Shown here one piece after another: positions 24,384 to 34,620 of a DNA stretch of 64,000 nucleotides (its first letter is position 1; every line of letters begins with the position of its first letter). The DNA comes from Strix aluco. Lineage: Eukaryota > Chordata > Aves > Strigiformes > Strigidae. The stretch lies in assembly GCF_031877795.1 (NCBI RefSeq), contig NC_133935.1:81621748-81685747 (forward strand), written 5' to 3'. A program made the position numbers and the translations under genes. The notes beneath the pieces are model-generated. The model had not been told where the DNA came from, did not search any database, and saw only the letters and a program-made list of their open reading frames with translations.

Positions 24384-25413
24384 ATGCTAGAACTTCAGTA
24401 CGAACTGGCATCAAAGGCAGTCGAGTGGTACGCCACAATTGATATCACTAATGTGTTTTTCTCAATCCCTTTGGCAGCAGAGTGTAGGCCACAATTTGCT
24501 TTCACTTGGAGGGATGTCCGGTACACCTGGAATTGACTGCCCCAGGGGTGGAAACGCAGCCCCACCATTTGCTGTGGACTGATCCAGGCTGCACTGGCAT
24601 GGGGTGAAGCTCTGGAACACCTGCAGTACATTGATGACATCATCATGTCGGGCAACACAGCAGAAGTTTTTGAGTAAGAGAAGTAAACAGTCTGAATCCT
24701 TCCGAAAGCTGGTTTTGCCATTAAACAAAGTAAGGTCAAGGGACCTGCATGGGAGATCCAGTTTTTAGGAGTAAAATGCCAATATGGACCTCATCAGATC
24801 CCAATGGATGTGATCAACAAAATAACAGCTACATCTCCACCAACTAGCAAAAAGGAAACACAAGTTTTCTTAGGTGTTGTGGGTTTTTGGAGAATGCATA
24901 TTCCAAATTACAGTCCAGTTGTAAGCCTTCTCTATCAAGTGACCCAGAAGAAGAACAATTTCAAATGGGGCACTGAACAATGACAAAACTTTGAACAAAT
25001 TAAACAGGAGATTGTTCATGCAGTAGCTCTTGGGCCAGTCTGGGCAAGATAGGATGTTAAAAATGTGCTCTACACTGCAGCCGGGGAGAATGGCCCTACC
25101 TGGAGTCTCTGGCAGAGAGCACCAGGGGAGGCTCAAGGTCAGGCCCTGGGGTTTTGGAGCCGGGGGAATTGAGGATCTGAAGCCCGCTGTACTCCAACTG
25201 AAAAAGAAATATTGGCAGCATATGAAAGAGTTCGAGCTGCTTCGGAAGTGGTTGGTACTGAAGCACAGCTCCTCCTGGCACCTCACCTGTCAGTGCTGGG
25301 CTGGATGTTCAAAGAGACAGTCCCCTCTACACACCATGAAACTGATGCCATGTGGAGTAAGTGGGTCACACTAGTCACACAACGGGCTTGAATAGGAAAC
25401 CCCAGTTGTCCCG
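24384..25413 (+). pseudogene. ERV pol fragment: reverse transcriptase
   Basis: The frame from 24384 shows reverse-transcriptase character, including the catalytic YIDD box at 24627-24638. It is broken by TGA at 24534-24536, by a TAA shortly after the YIDD box (near 24675), and by further stops and shifts toward 25413. In retroviruses this enzyme copies genomic RNA into DNA. Here the N-terminal part is missing and the downstream part is separated from RNase H by the nested LTR. Confidence 0.85.
25409..25413. repeat. Probable target-site duplication of nested LTR
   Basis: TCCCG (25409-25413) before the nested LTR compares with TCCAG (26008-26012) after it, a 4 of 5 match. This is plausibly a diverged 5-bp duplication. 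Confidence 0.45.
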
Positions 25414-26007
25414 TGTCATGGTTTAAACCCAGCCAGCAAACACCACACAGACGCTCAGTCACCCACATCCCAGAGGGTGGGGGAGAGAATTGGAGGGGTA
25501 AAAGTAAGGAGACTCATAGGTTGAGATAAAAACAATCTAATAATTGAAATAAAATAGAATTTAAATAACAATTATAATAATAAGAGAAAATACAAACAAG
25601 TAATGCACAATGCAATTGCTCATCACCTGCTGACCAATGCCCAGCCCATTCCTGGCTATCCATCCCAGGAAACAGAGAATCCTGAAACCACAATCCTGGA
25701 AGTGAGAGTGAGCTTCCCAATCAGCCCTCACCTATATACTGAGCATGCCGTTATACGATATGGAATATTCCATTGGCCAATTTGGGTCCGTTGCTCTGGC
25801 TGTGCTCCCCCCAGCTTCTTGCAGACCTGCGCACTAGCAGGACATGGGAAGTTGCAAAGTCCTTCATTTCTTAGCAACAACTATAAACATCAGTACATTA
25901 TCAACATTATTCTCATACCAAATCCCATACTGAATCCAAAACACAGCACTATTCTAGATACCAAGAAGGAAAAAAAAAATAGCTCTATCCCAGCCGAAAC
26001 CAGGACA
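25414..26007 (-). mobile_element. Nested solo LTR, antisense within ERV pol
   Basis: The plus strand begins TGTCATGGTTTAAACCCAGC and ends CCGAAACCAGGACA. Read on the minus strand it is an LTR with the same landmarks as the plus-strand 3' LTR of the host provirus: start TGTCCTGG, a 'gctgtgttttgga' block, a TATA-like 'agtatatagg' (plus strand 25731-25741) and the end CCATGACA. At 594 bases it is similar in length to the 582-base 3' LTR. It separates the RT and RNase H parts of pol, so it inserted after the host provirus. Confidence 0.88.
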
Positions 26008-26590
26008 TCCAGGAATCTTGGAAGTGATCATGGACTGGACAGAAGGCAAAGATTTCAGAATATTGCCAGAGGAGAAGGTGCCGTGTGCTGAAGGGGCCCC
26101 ACTGTACAATAAACTACCAGAAAATGAAAAGCAGTATGCTCTTTTCACCGATGGGTCCTGTTGTATTGTAGGAAAACATGGATGGTAGAAAGCTGCTGTG
26201 TGGAGTCCCACACAACAAGTCACAGAAACTGAATCGAGTCCGTTTGCAGAGGTGAAAGCTATCCAGCTGGCTTTAGGTATTACTGAACAAGAAAAATGGC
26301 CAGTACTTTATACTGAGTTATGGATGGTGGCAAATGCCCTGTGGGGGTGGCTACAGCAATGGAAGCAGAGCAACTGGCAGCACAGAAGCAAACCCATCCA
26401 GGTTGGTGAATTATGGCAAAATATTGCTGCTTGGGTAGAGAACCTGGTTGTAAAAGTACATCACGTAGATGCTCACGTACCCAAGAGTTGGGTCACTGAA
26501 GAACATCAAAACAACCATCAGGTGGATCAGGCTGCTGAGATTGAATTGGCTCAGGTGGATCTGGACTGGCAACATAATTTATAGCCCAAT
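26008..26590 (+). pseudogene. ERV pol fragment: RNase H
   Basis: The RNase H active-site start TDGS is at 26147-26158. The frame is broken by TAG at 26186-26188, then stays open to a stop at 26582-26584. Retroviral RNase H removes the RNA strand of the RNA:DNA hybrid during reverse transcription. This remnant follows directly from the RT part, apart from the nested LTR. Confidence 0.8.
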
Positions 26591-26599
26591 GGGCCCGTG

Positions 26600-27440
26600 A
26601 CACCTCAGGCCATCAAAGAAGAGACGCAACATATAGATGGGCTCATGATGGAAGGGTGGACTTGATCATGCACACTATTGCACAGGTTACCCATGAATGT
26701 GAAATATGTGCTGCAATCAAGCAAGCCAAGCAGTTAAAGCCTCTCGGGTATGGAGAATGATGTCTGAAATATAAGTATAAGGAGGCCTGGCAGATTGACT
26801 ATATCACACTCCCACAAACCCTTCAAGGCAAGTGTGACGTGCTTACAATGGTGGAAGTAATGACTGGATGGCTGGAAACATATCCCGTGCCCCATGCCAC
26901 CACCTGGAACACTATCCTGGGCCGTGAAAAATGAGTCTTACGGTGACATGTCACCCCAGAAAGAATTAAGTCAGACAACGGGACTAATTTCCAAAGCAAC
27001 TTCCTAGACACCTGGGCCAAAGAGCATGGTATTGAGTGGATATACCACATCCCCTGTCACGCACCAGGCTCTGGGAAAATTGAATGATACAATGGACTGT
27101 TAAAGACTACACTCAGAGCAACGGGTGCTGGGACATTTAAACATTGGACTACACATTCAACAAAAGCCACCTGGTTAGTCAACTCTAGGGGATCTGCCAA
27201 ATGGGCTGGCCCTGCCCAATCAAAACTTCTACGTACTGTAGAAGCAGATAAAGTCCCTGTAGTGCACATAAAAAATATGCTGGGGAAGATGGTCTGGGTT
27301 ATTCCTGCCTCAGGCAAAGGCAAACCCATCCATGGGACTGCTTTTGTTCAAGGATCTGGGTGCACTTGATGGGTGATGTGGAAGGATGGGGAAGTCCAAT
27401 GTGTACCTCAAGGGGATTTGATGCTGGGTGAGAATAGCCA
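26600..27440 (+). pseudogene. ERV pol fragment: integrase
   Basis: An HHCC-type zinc-binding segment is recognisable near 26670-26720, including a CxxC pair. The catalytic triad is complete: Asp 26797-26799, Asp 26974-26976 and Glu 27082-27084. The last two are separated by 35 residues, the canonical DDX35E arrangement. TGA stops at 26932-26934 and 27085-27087, the latter directly after the glutamate, and others break the frame. Integrase inserts viral DNA into the host genome; this copy cannot produce one. Confidence 0.85.
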
Positions 27441-27875
27441 ATGATTTGAATTCTATGTTAATTGCTATAAAATACTGTATGTCATCACTATTATGGTTGC
27501 TATATGCCATGTCAATGGTATTAAAGTAAAAATTAGCCAGGTTAATAAAGAATGAATTTTGATGAAACCAGGCAAAGTGCAGTAATAATAGAACTGGACA
27601 GCCACAGTGGTGATGGAACCAGAACTGGCTTCAGCATGCAACAATCCAACACCGCACTCCATGTCTCCTGCCATGAAGGACTCCTATGACAGATGGAGCC
27701 CAAAGTTATGGACTAAATTAAGTCAATGGACATTTCAGAGGGATGGCCCATAGACTAAGGGAATGATACCTGTGTGTATATTTCAAAACACAAGAAAGGT
27801 GGTGGTGATTAATTGGGATGTATTGGAAAATGTGGAACCTGGGCATGATGTAAATGGTATAGAACTGGTAGATAT
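27441..27875 (+). other. ERV region between pol and 3' LTR
   Basis: About 430 bases lie between the end of the integrase remnant and the 3' LTR. I see no envelope gene features and no long frame. ERVL elements generally lack env. A clear polypurine tract directly before the LTR is not evident. Confidence 0.5.
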
Positions 27876-28457
27876 TGTCCTGGCTGGAATAAAGTTAATT
27901 CTCTTCCTAGTAGCTGGTATGGTGCTGTGTTTTGGGTTTAGGATGACAATAATGTTAATAACACACTGATGCTTTAGTTGCTGCTGAGCAGTGTTTACAC
28001 TAAGTCAAGGACTCTTCAGCTTCTCGCACTGCCCTGCCAGTGAGGAGGCTGGGGGTGCACAAGAAGCTGGTGGGGGGACAGCCAGGGCAGCTGACCCAAA
28101 TTGGACAAAGGGATATTCCATACCATATGACATCATGCTCAGTATATAAACTAGGAGGAAACCTGGCCGGTGGCTGCGGCTGGGGAACTGGCTGGGCATC
28201 GGTAGGTGGATAGTGAGCAATTGCATTGTGCATCATTTGTTTTGTATATTATAAGTCTATTATTATCACCATCATCATCATTTATTTTTTTATTGAATGA
28301 TCTATTTATTTATTCCCTTCCTTTTCTGTCCTATTCAACTGTCTTTATCTCAACCCACGAATTTTACTTTTTTCTGATTCTTTCTTCCATCCCACTGCAG
28401 GGGGAGTGTGCAAACAGCTGTGTGGTGTTTAGCTGCCTGCCGAGTTAAACCATGACA
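27876..28457 (+). mobile_element. ERV 3' LTR, plus orientation
   Basis: This LTR runs from TGTCCTGG to CCATGACA, with the TATA-like 'agtatataaac' around 28140 and a CRE-like ATGACATCAT at 28127-28136. It is homologous to the minus-strand LTRs at 4485-4974 and 25414-26007. It is followed by the right CTATG duplication. Confidence 0.88.
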
Positions 28458-28730
28458 CTATGTCATTGATGAAGATATTAAGTAGCTCTGGTCCCGGTAT
28501 GAAGCCTTGAGGGACACCACTCATAACTGGTTTCCACTTGAACGTTGACAGCAACTCTTTGGACATGGCCATCCAACCAATTCCTTATCCATCTAACAAT
28601 TCATCCATCAAACCCATATCTCTCCAATTTAGAGGCACAAGTGTTAGCAGGTGACCGTATCAAAGGCCTTCCAGAAGCCCTGAACCCCATCACTGCAGTT
28701 TGTAGGTCATATAGGATCTAACATTGTTTG
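28458..28730 (-). mobile_element. CR1 LINE, minus strand, 5' portion of split element
   Basis: CR1 sequence resumes right after the provirus ('ctatgtcattgatgaagat', 'gagggacaccactcataac', 'ccaattccttatccatcta'), which is the CR1 ORF2 continuation of the piece ending at 24378. It begins with the right target duplication CTATG (28458-28462). Similarity fades after about 28690. Confidence 0.9.
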
Positions 28731-29883
28731 AAGAGTAATCAGGTCTTAGCCCTGTCATTGAGTCAGAGACACTCTTATTTACTGCAACCCCCTCCGTGTT
28801 GGGTCTAGGGGTGCTGTGGGGCTGAGACCTTTTCTCCTGACCCCACAAATCAGGTGTTGGTAGATGCATGCAAGATGTTGGCACAGCAACACGCCTGGCT
28901 GCAACCTGCCCAGGAGGGTCAGATCCACGCAAACCCAACCTTTGCACCCATGGCCAGGACTCAGAGGCTCCATCTCCGGGCAGGCAAACTGCCTGTGTTT
29001 CACGTTGCAAGTTTTGCTTCATGAAACCGGGAGGCAGGACACTGCTGGGCCGACCTTGAACAACTCTCACATCTTCTCTGTCCTCCTCCATCCCTGTCTC
29101 TGAAGGGGGAAGATGAACCCACCCACCTCATGCACAAACTACTTTGCTTTTGTCCAACACAAACCCCTCTGCAAGTGCGAAGGTTAATGCACAGGCAGCG
29201 TGGTGCCCTTTGAGAGGCGGTTTGCTGGCGAACCCCAGATCTCTTCCTTCAGAAACAAATTGCTCTTCAACTATTGCCATCTTGTGGCGTCTGTGACCCG
29301 TTACTTGTTCCTTTTATCTGCTAATGGTGTTGGTGAGAATCAGCAATGTACACAGGCAATTTTAAAATGAAATGTAAATGAATCAGAAATGCCTACGGAG
29401 GAGCCATTAGCATAAATCCAATCAAAGGGTTTTGTTTAACTTGTTAAAAATGACTAAATATTTAGTAAGTGTGGGTGGGTGAGGTGATTCTTCCTCACAC
29501 TCAGGAAGTTTTAGAAGCAAAACTAATGCTGATATCTTAAATGGCTGAACTTAAAAGCAATTTTCTACCCTGAACTCTGCCTTCTCGGTCTGTAATTCGC
29601 TGGAATATCATTGCCTGTTCAAGGAGATCACCTCTAAAATATTATCTTCGCTTCTAATAGCAGTCGACTCACTCAACAAGGATATTTGGACTCCAGGTCG
29701 TGAGCATTGCAGGGGTCTCCTGGCAGTGGGGAGTCCCCTGGAGCAAACCCTGCCCATCCCAGCCATGCCAGTGGTCCCCCCTGGGTGGGATGCTGGGGGT
29801 GCAGTGCAAGGCAGCACCACCAGCTGTGCAGAACCACCCTGACCTGCCTGTGTTATGCACCATCAAGATCACCTTGGGCGTGA
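28731..29883. other. Intergenic, nothing recognised
   Basis: Unique sequence. The AT-richer part at about 29260-29480 looks like possible conserved noncoding DNA, but that cannot be judged from one sequence. No supported gene. Confidence 0.35.
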
Positions 29884-30103
29884 TAGATACAAGGAAGAAA
29901 TTCTTTACAATGAAGGTGGTGAAACACTGGAACAGGTTGCCCAGAGAGGTGGTAGATGCCCGATCCCTGAAAATATTCAAGGCCAGGTTGGATGTGGCTC
30001 TGAGAAACCTGATCTAGTTGGAGATGTCCCTGCTCATTCCAGAGGGTTGAACTAGCTGACCTTTAAAGGTCCCTTCCAACACAAACTATTCTATGATTCT
30101 ATG
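29884..30103 (+). mobile_element. CR1 LINE 3' fragment, plus strand
   Basis: It contains the CR1 ORF2 C-terminal segment ('ggaagaaattctttacaat', 'cactggaacaggttgccca'), the 3' UTR ('gttgaactagctgaccttt', 'ggtcccttccaacac') and the terminal CTATGATT repeat near 30095. Truncated and not coding. Confidence 0.93.
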
Positions 30104-32265
30104 AGCAAGAGCCATTCCAGTGCCTATAGTCTTTGTCCAAACTGGTAAGACTGGGTTGGATTCACTGCTCTGTCCCCGGTGCTATCTGCTGATTGTCAGA
30201 AGGTGCATGTGAAGCTGATGTTTGGTGGTGGTTTAAGTGGCGCAAGCAGACCTGCCAGCAGCCCCCTGTGTTTCTCTGCTGCCATCTGCCCATCCCACAT
30301 CCACTCCTTACCCTCCAACGTTCACAGCAGCTTTTGTAGAGCCACCCAGGTTAAACCAACCCAAAACAAAGGGGGTAAACCCCATTTTTTTGGAGCCCAC
30401 ATCTATTCCCTGACCTATCAGTTATACCATAGACATATGGATAGGGCTAAGAATATTAGTCATAGCAAGGTTTGGCTCCACAGCTCAGATTAAATCAAAT
30501 AACTGAGTTAAAAACAATGCTCAGACTTGGCTCTGCAGTGACTCCTTGGACTCCACAGGCATCACTCGAGCAAGCGGTGGACAGGCTTGGGGCAACACTT
30601 TGCATTTGGGAACAGCAGCTCTTTCCCGCTGATTCACTCTCCAGCACGGAGTTGCATCAGGGTGGGTGTTAATTGCATTTCTGGAAATCAAAGCAGCCAG
30701 TACTGGGGCTGTTTGCTGGTTTTTGCTTTGCTGCTTTCCCCCAAGCACTGCCCGTCTGCTGGCTTTGCTTTCCCATCTGCACAGGAAAATACCTCACCTG
30801 GAGGGACATCTCTCCCCCCGGGACCCCTAAGCTGCTCCAAGCATTCACCCCTTTTATCCCACTGCCCGAGGGTGAGGTCCTGCAAAGGCAAATGCTGCTG
30901 TGGAGAGTTTACTTAACCTGGGCACAAATCCTGAGAAAATACACTCAGAATTGGCTGCAGGGTAGGGGGGGAGGGGGCAGTGGGATGCAGGGGATAGGAA
31001 AGAAATGGAGAAATGGGAAAATTTAACAGCATGATCGTTGCTCTCCCTGTGTGCTTCGGTGTATTTTTTCTTTTAAATGCTGGAAAAAAGCCCTTCAGGA
31101 GGATGCAGACCACCATGTTACAGCACCTCCCACCACTGCCGGGCATGCCTGCTGAGGCAGGGCTGCATTAGAGGGTGCAGAGGCTGTGGGGAGCCCCGAC
31201 ACCCTCCTCCATTCACCCCTGTGTCCCAGCACGGTGGGAGGTCCAGCCCCACGGAAGGGGTCTCACCTCCTGGCAGCTCCACCAATTGTCCCCATGAAAC
31301 AGCCTTTGCATCTCTCCCCTCTACATGTAAATCAGGGGCTTTCCAGGATTTCCTTGGGGGAGCTGCTACCTGCAGGCTCAGCAAACCTTGCTTCCCCCCA
31401 GCTAGCTGGACTGGATGCAAGACAGATGTTTAGGTTCCTCCTCTGCTGTGAGACTGTTATGGCAACACGCTCACATTCAGCCCCTCAAGGAGAGCAAACC
31501 ACCGAACCTCTGCTTAAGGGTTTGGGTTTGGTTTATTTTTGCTTTTCCAAAGGGAAAAATACACCATTGCACAGCGGTGATCCCTGTGGAGACAAGTGGT
31601 TGCATTGAGCACCCGTGGCCTCTTCCAGGGCACCTCACCTGCAGCCCCGAGAGCACTTTGCTGATGTTGCACCTATTTTCCAGCAGAGGAATTGGGTGTA
31701 TAAACCACTTTTCCCCATTTGCTCAAGTTTTGGACACCTGGTTGGCACCATCCCAGGCTGGGATTCAGCTCTGCTTCAGCAGCCAACAGTTCAGGTGTGT
31801 TTAATGGATCCTAACTGGATGCTCATCTAATGGATACTGCTGGGGCAGAAAGAGGAGCAGAGGCAGGGACAGACCTGGACGGTTGTGTGTCACCCGACGG
31901 AGGAAAAAGGGAAGCTGGGGGCAGCAGCACCCACCACCACCCCCTCCCTGGTCTCAAGCAGGCAGAGCGGGCAGGGTTGCTGAAGTCATTTTGCTCCTCA
32001 CAATAGCCACGGGTTCACCCAGGGAGGTGCTTGCTTCTTTGCTCAGCATCCAGCTGCCTCAGCTCAGCATCAACAAATGCCTGGCATCCCAAAAACTGAA
32101 GCACCCAAAGCAAGACAGTGTCCAAGCTGAGGCCATTCAGCCCATTGGTGGTGGAGGAGAGGAGCACATCCCACCTCCATTTTGATGAAACTTGGGCAAA
32201 TTCCTCCAGGTGAAGCCCTGACTCCTCTGCATCAGTCTTGCTGGGAGGTCTGAGAGGTCTTCCAA
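30104..32265. other. Intergenic, nothing recognised
   Basis: Unique GC-rich sequence with many short frames on both strands but no recognisable domain or splice-paired exon. Confidence 0.35.
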
Positions 32266-32510
32266 GCTGAAAGAGGGTAGATTTAGATTGGACGTAAGGA
32301 AGAAGTTTTTTATGATGAGGGTGGTGGGATAAAGGAACAGGTTGCCCAGAGAAGCTGTGGATGCCCCATCATTTGAAATGGTCAAGGTCAGGTTGGAACA
32401 GGGCTTTGAGGAACCAGATCTAGTGCAAGATGACCCTGTCCATGGCAGGGGGGTTGGACTTGATGATCTTTAAAGGTCTCTTTCAACTCAAAACAGTCTG
32501 TGATTCCATG
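32266..32510 (+). mobile_element. CR1 LINE 3' fragment, plus strand
   Basis: It carries CR1 ORF2 end motifs ('gtagatttagattggacgt', 'ggaacaggttgcccagaga'), then 'ggttggacttgatgatctt' and the degenerate terminal repeat 'ctgtgattccatgaat'. Truncated copy. Confidence 0.92.
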
Positions 32511-34519
32511 AATATATGGTTTAAACAGCACGTTTGCCTTCTGCTGTGCTCTGGCAGCAAGATGGCATTTTCCCCACGGGTCCACCTAAACTCCCACACA
32601 TCAGTACCAACCCCTCACAGCTACTGGGTAGAGCTGGCAGTGGTGGGAGGCAGAAAAATCCTGGATGGAAAATAAGAAGACTCCTTGCCAAAGAAATTAT
32701 CCGAAGCAGGTGGTTCCAGCTCGGAGGAACTCAATTTATATTCCCAAATGACATGCTGGGAGCTGCTCACAGCCCCATCAACAAGCACAACGTAGGCAAG
32801 GCAGATGTTTCAGTGAGTGCCAGCAGCTGGAATAGGATCGCTGGCTCAGCTCAGCTGCACCCATCGCTCCAGACAGTAATTCGGGAAGTCAGTGTTCGAG
32901 GCGCATCCCAAGGGAGCCTGTATCAGGTGGCTGCAGGTCTAGCTGGCAGGATCGCACAGTCCTTTCTGAAACAAAGGGGGGTGGTGGCACGAGAAGCCGG
33001 GCGGGAGGTGAGGCTCCTGGATTATTTATAGGCTCAAACCTTGGAAAGGGTCTTGGCGCAGAAAAGCACAGGGTGTACGGGCTGATAATGACCCCTGATA
33101 ACAGGGTGCTGTTGGTGCCATCCACGTTGCAGGAAGAGCTCTCCCCAGGGCACGTCACTTCCAAAGCTTTTTTGGCACGGGGAAATTCCAAATTTTTGGG
33201 GATGCCCAGGCTCAGCATGGTGAGATGTGGCTTGGGGAAATTAAGCCCTACAAAAGGTAAAGGACACAAGCAGCATGCTAACAGGCAATGCAAGGCACGA
33301 GGCTTACCCACCAAAGCGGGCGTTGTCTGAACGGGTGAATTTTCAGGGCTGGAGGGGGAAGGAGGTGGCTCATGTGTAGGCTGGGCAATGGTGCTGAAGG
33401 GAGTGTGGCAGAGGCTGCTGCATCGCCCAGCCCTGTGCGCTTGTTTTATTTTCCATGTGGTAGCCAAATGGCCAGTAACAAAGAGAAGCTTTGCAGTGTC
33501 TCCTGCCCCAGCCTGGCAGAAGTAAGGGGGTCAATGAAATGTTCCCCAGGTGAGACATGGTGAGGATGTCAAACAGGTGGAGACAGCAAAGGCAGGGGTG
33601 GGAATACCAAATCTAACACAATTTTGGAAGGATATGGGTAAGGCCAAGGGGGATTCAGCAGAACCCACCCCTAATGATGCAAGCGGCTCCTGCAAGAGGC
33701 CATGGGAGAGTGCACAGCCACGTCTCAGCCGCAAAGTGCCACCTTCCCAAGTTGCCCACATGGCTTCTCGGAGCCAGACACGCTTCCACGCAAGTTGAAG
33801 CTCAGCCTGCCCACCTCAGGGAGAGCCCTCACCACCCCAGCCCACGGATGACGGCTGTTCCTACGAGCCCTGTAGATGCCTGGACAAATAAATAGAAACT
33901 GGGAGGTGGACTTTCCGTTGGGTGGCTGAGTGCAGGAGCAAGGTACAAAACACTGCAAAAGGGATGAGGAAGAGATGGGTGTTGCACGGGTGCCTCTTTA
34001 TAGGAAGGGTTAGAGCAGCTTTAAAGCGCAATGACATTTAACTGCTGGTGCAAAAGCAGCCAGCAGCCCCTGGCCAGGCACACAGCAAGAGGAGAACATG
34101 CACTGAGACCCCAGCAGCATTTGTGTACATGCCACTCTCCCCATTTGACGTCAGCAGTTGCTGGAAAAAGGAGTCCAGGCGAGACTAGTTGGAACCCATC
34201 GACTGTTCATAGGCAGCATCACCCCGTTTGACCAGTACGCAGTGCGGGTTGGTTAGGGGCCAGTGCTGGAGCAGCACCCAGGACTGCAAAGCCTCAGTCA
34301 GGACCCTGTCCATGGGTGCTCCCTCCACAGTGGATGCTCCCCTGGGTGCAGGGGCAGGGGCAGGGGGTGCTCAGCCCAGCCTGAGCCCACCGGTGCTGGG
34401 GAGAGGGCAGCCGGGCAAAGGGAGCACTGGATAAACAGAGCCTGCAAAAATGCAGAGGAAACTGCACTTCCTTAAACTGCTGTAAAACACGATGGAAACA
34501 TTTAATAAAGGCTGCTAGG
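32511..34519. other. Intergenic, nothing recognised
   Basis: Unique sequence. A minus-strand frame around 32889-33467 is long but lacks any domain I recognise, has proline/serine-rich low-complexity composition and is treated as chance. Confidence 0.35.
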
Positions 34520-34620
34520 CAGGTATCATTTATTTGGCTTTTGCCAAGGCTTCTGATAAAATCTCACATCAGAGACTATTAGAGCACCTTATCAAAGGTT
34601 AAAGGGGCAAAGTGCCCATT
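34520..34620 (+). mobile_element. Ancient LINE reverse-transcriptase remnant
   Basis: The plus-strand frame from about 34527 reads IYLAFAKASDKISHQRLLEH, which parallels the CR1-type block YLDFSKAFDTISHSILL found at about 19570. Nothing else of the element is recognisable on either side, so this is an old fragment, probably CR1 or a related L2/L3-like LINE. It is short, and coincidence cannot be excluded. Confidence 0.5.

Larger units (their letters stand above)
24379..28457 (+). mobile_element. ERVL-like endogenous provirus lacking its 5' LTR
   Basis: A retroviral element of about 4.1 kb starts with just the terminal TGTCC of an LTR (24379-24383), passes directly into pol (reverse transcriptase, RNase H, integrase) and ends in a full 3' LTR (27876-28457). 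It is bounded by CTATG duplications. The 5' LTR except its first few bases, the primer-binding site, gag and the 5' part of pol are absent. A minus-strand LTR of the same family is nested at 25414-26007. Class III (ERVL-like) is inferred from the 5-bp duplication, the LTR pattern and the pol features. The coding region carries several stops and is not functional. Confidence 0.85.

Noticed and set aside
27441..27875. Possible envelope gene of the provirus
   Set aside because: No long frame, signal peptide or transmembrane pattern could be supported, and the region is too short.
32889..33467. Minus-strand frame of 192 codons
   Set aside because: No domain, low-complexity serine/proline composition, no splice or promoter context.
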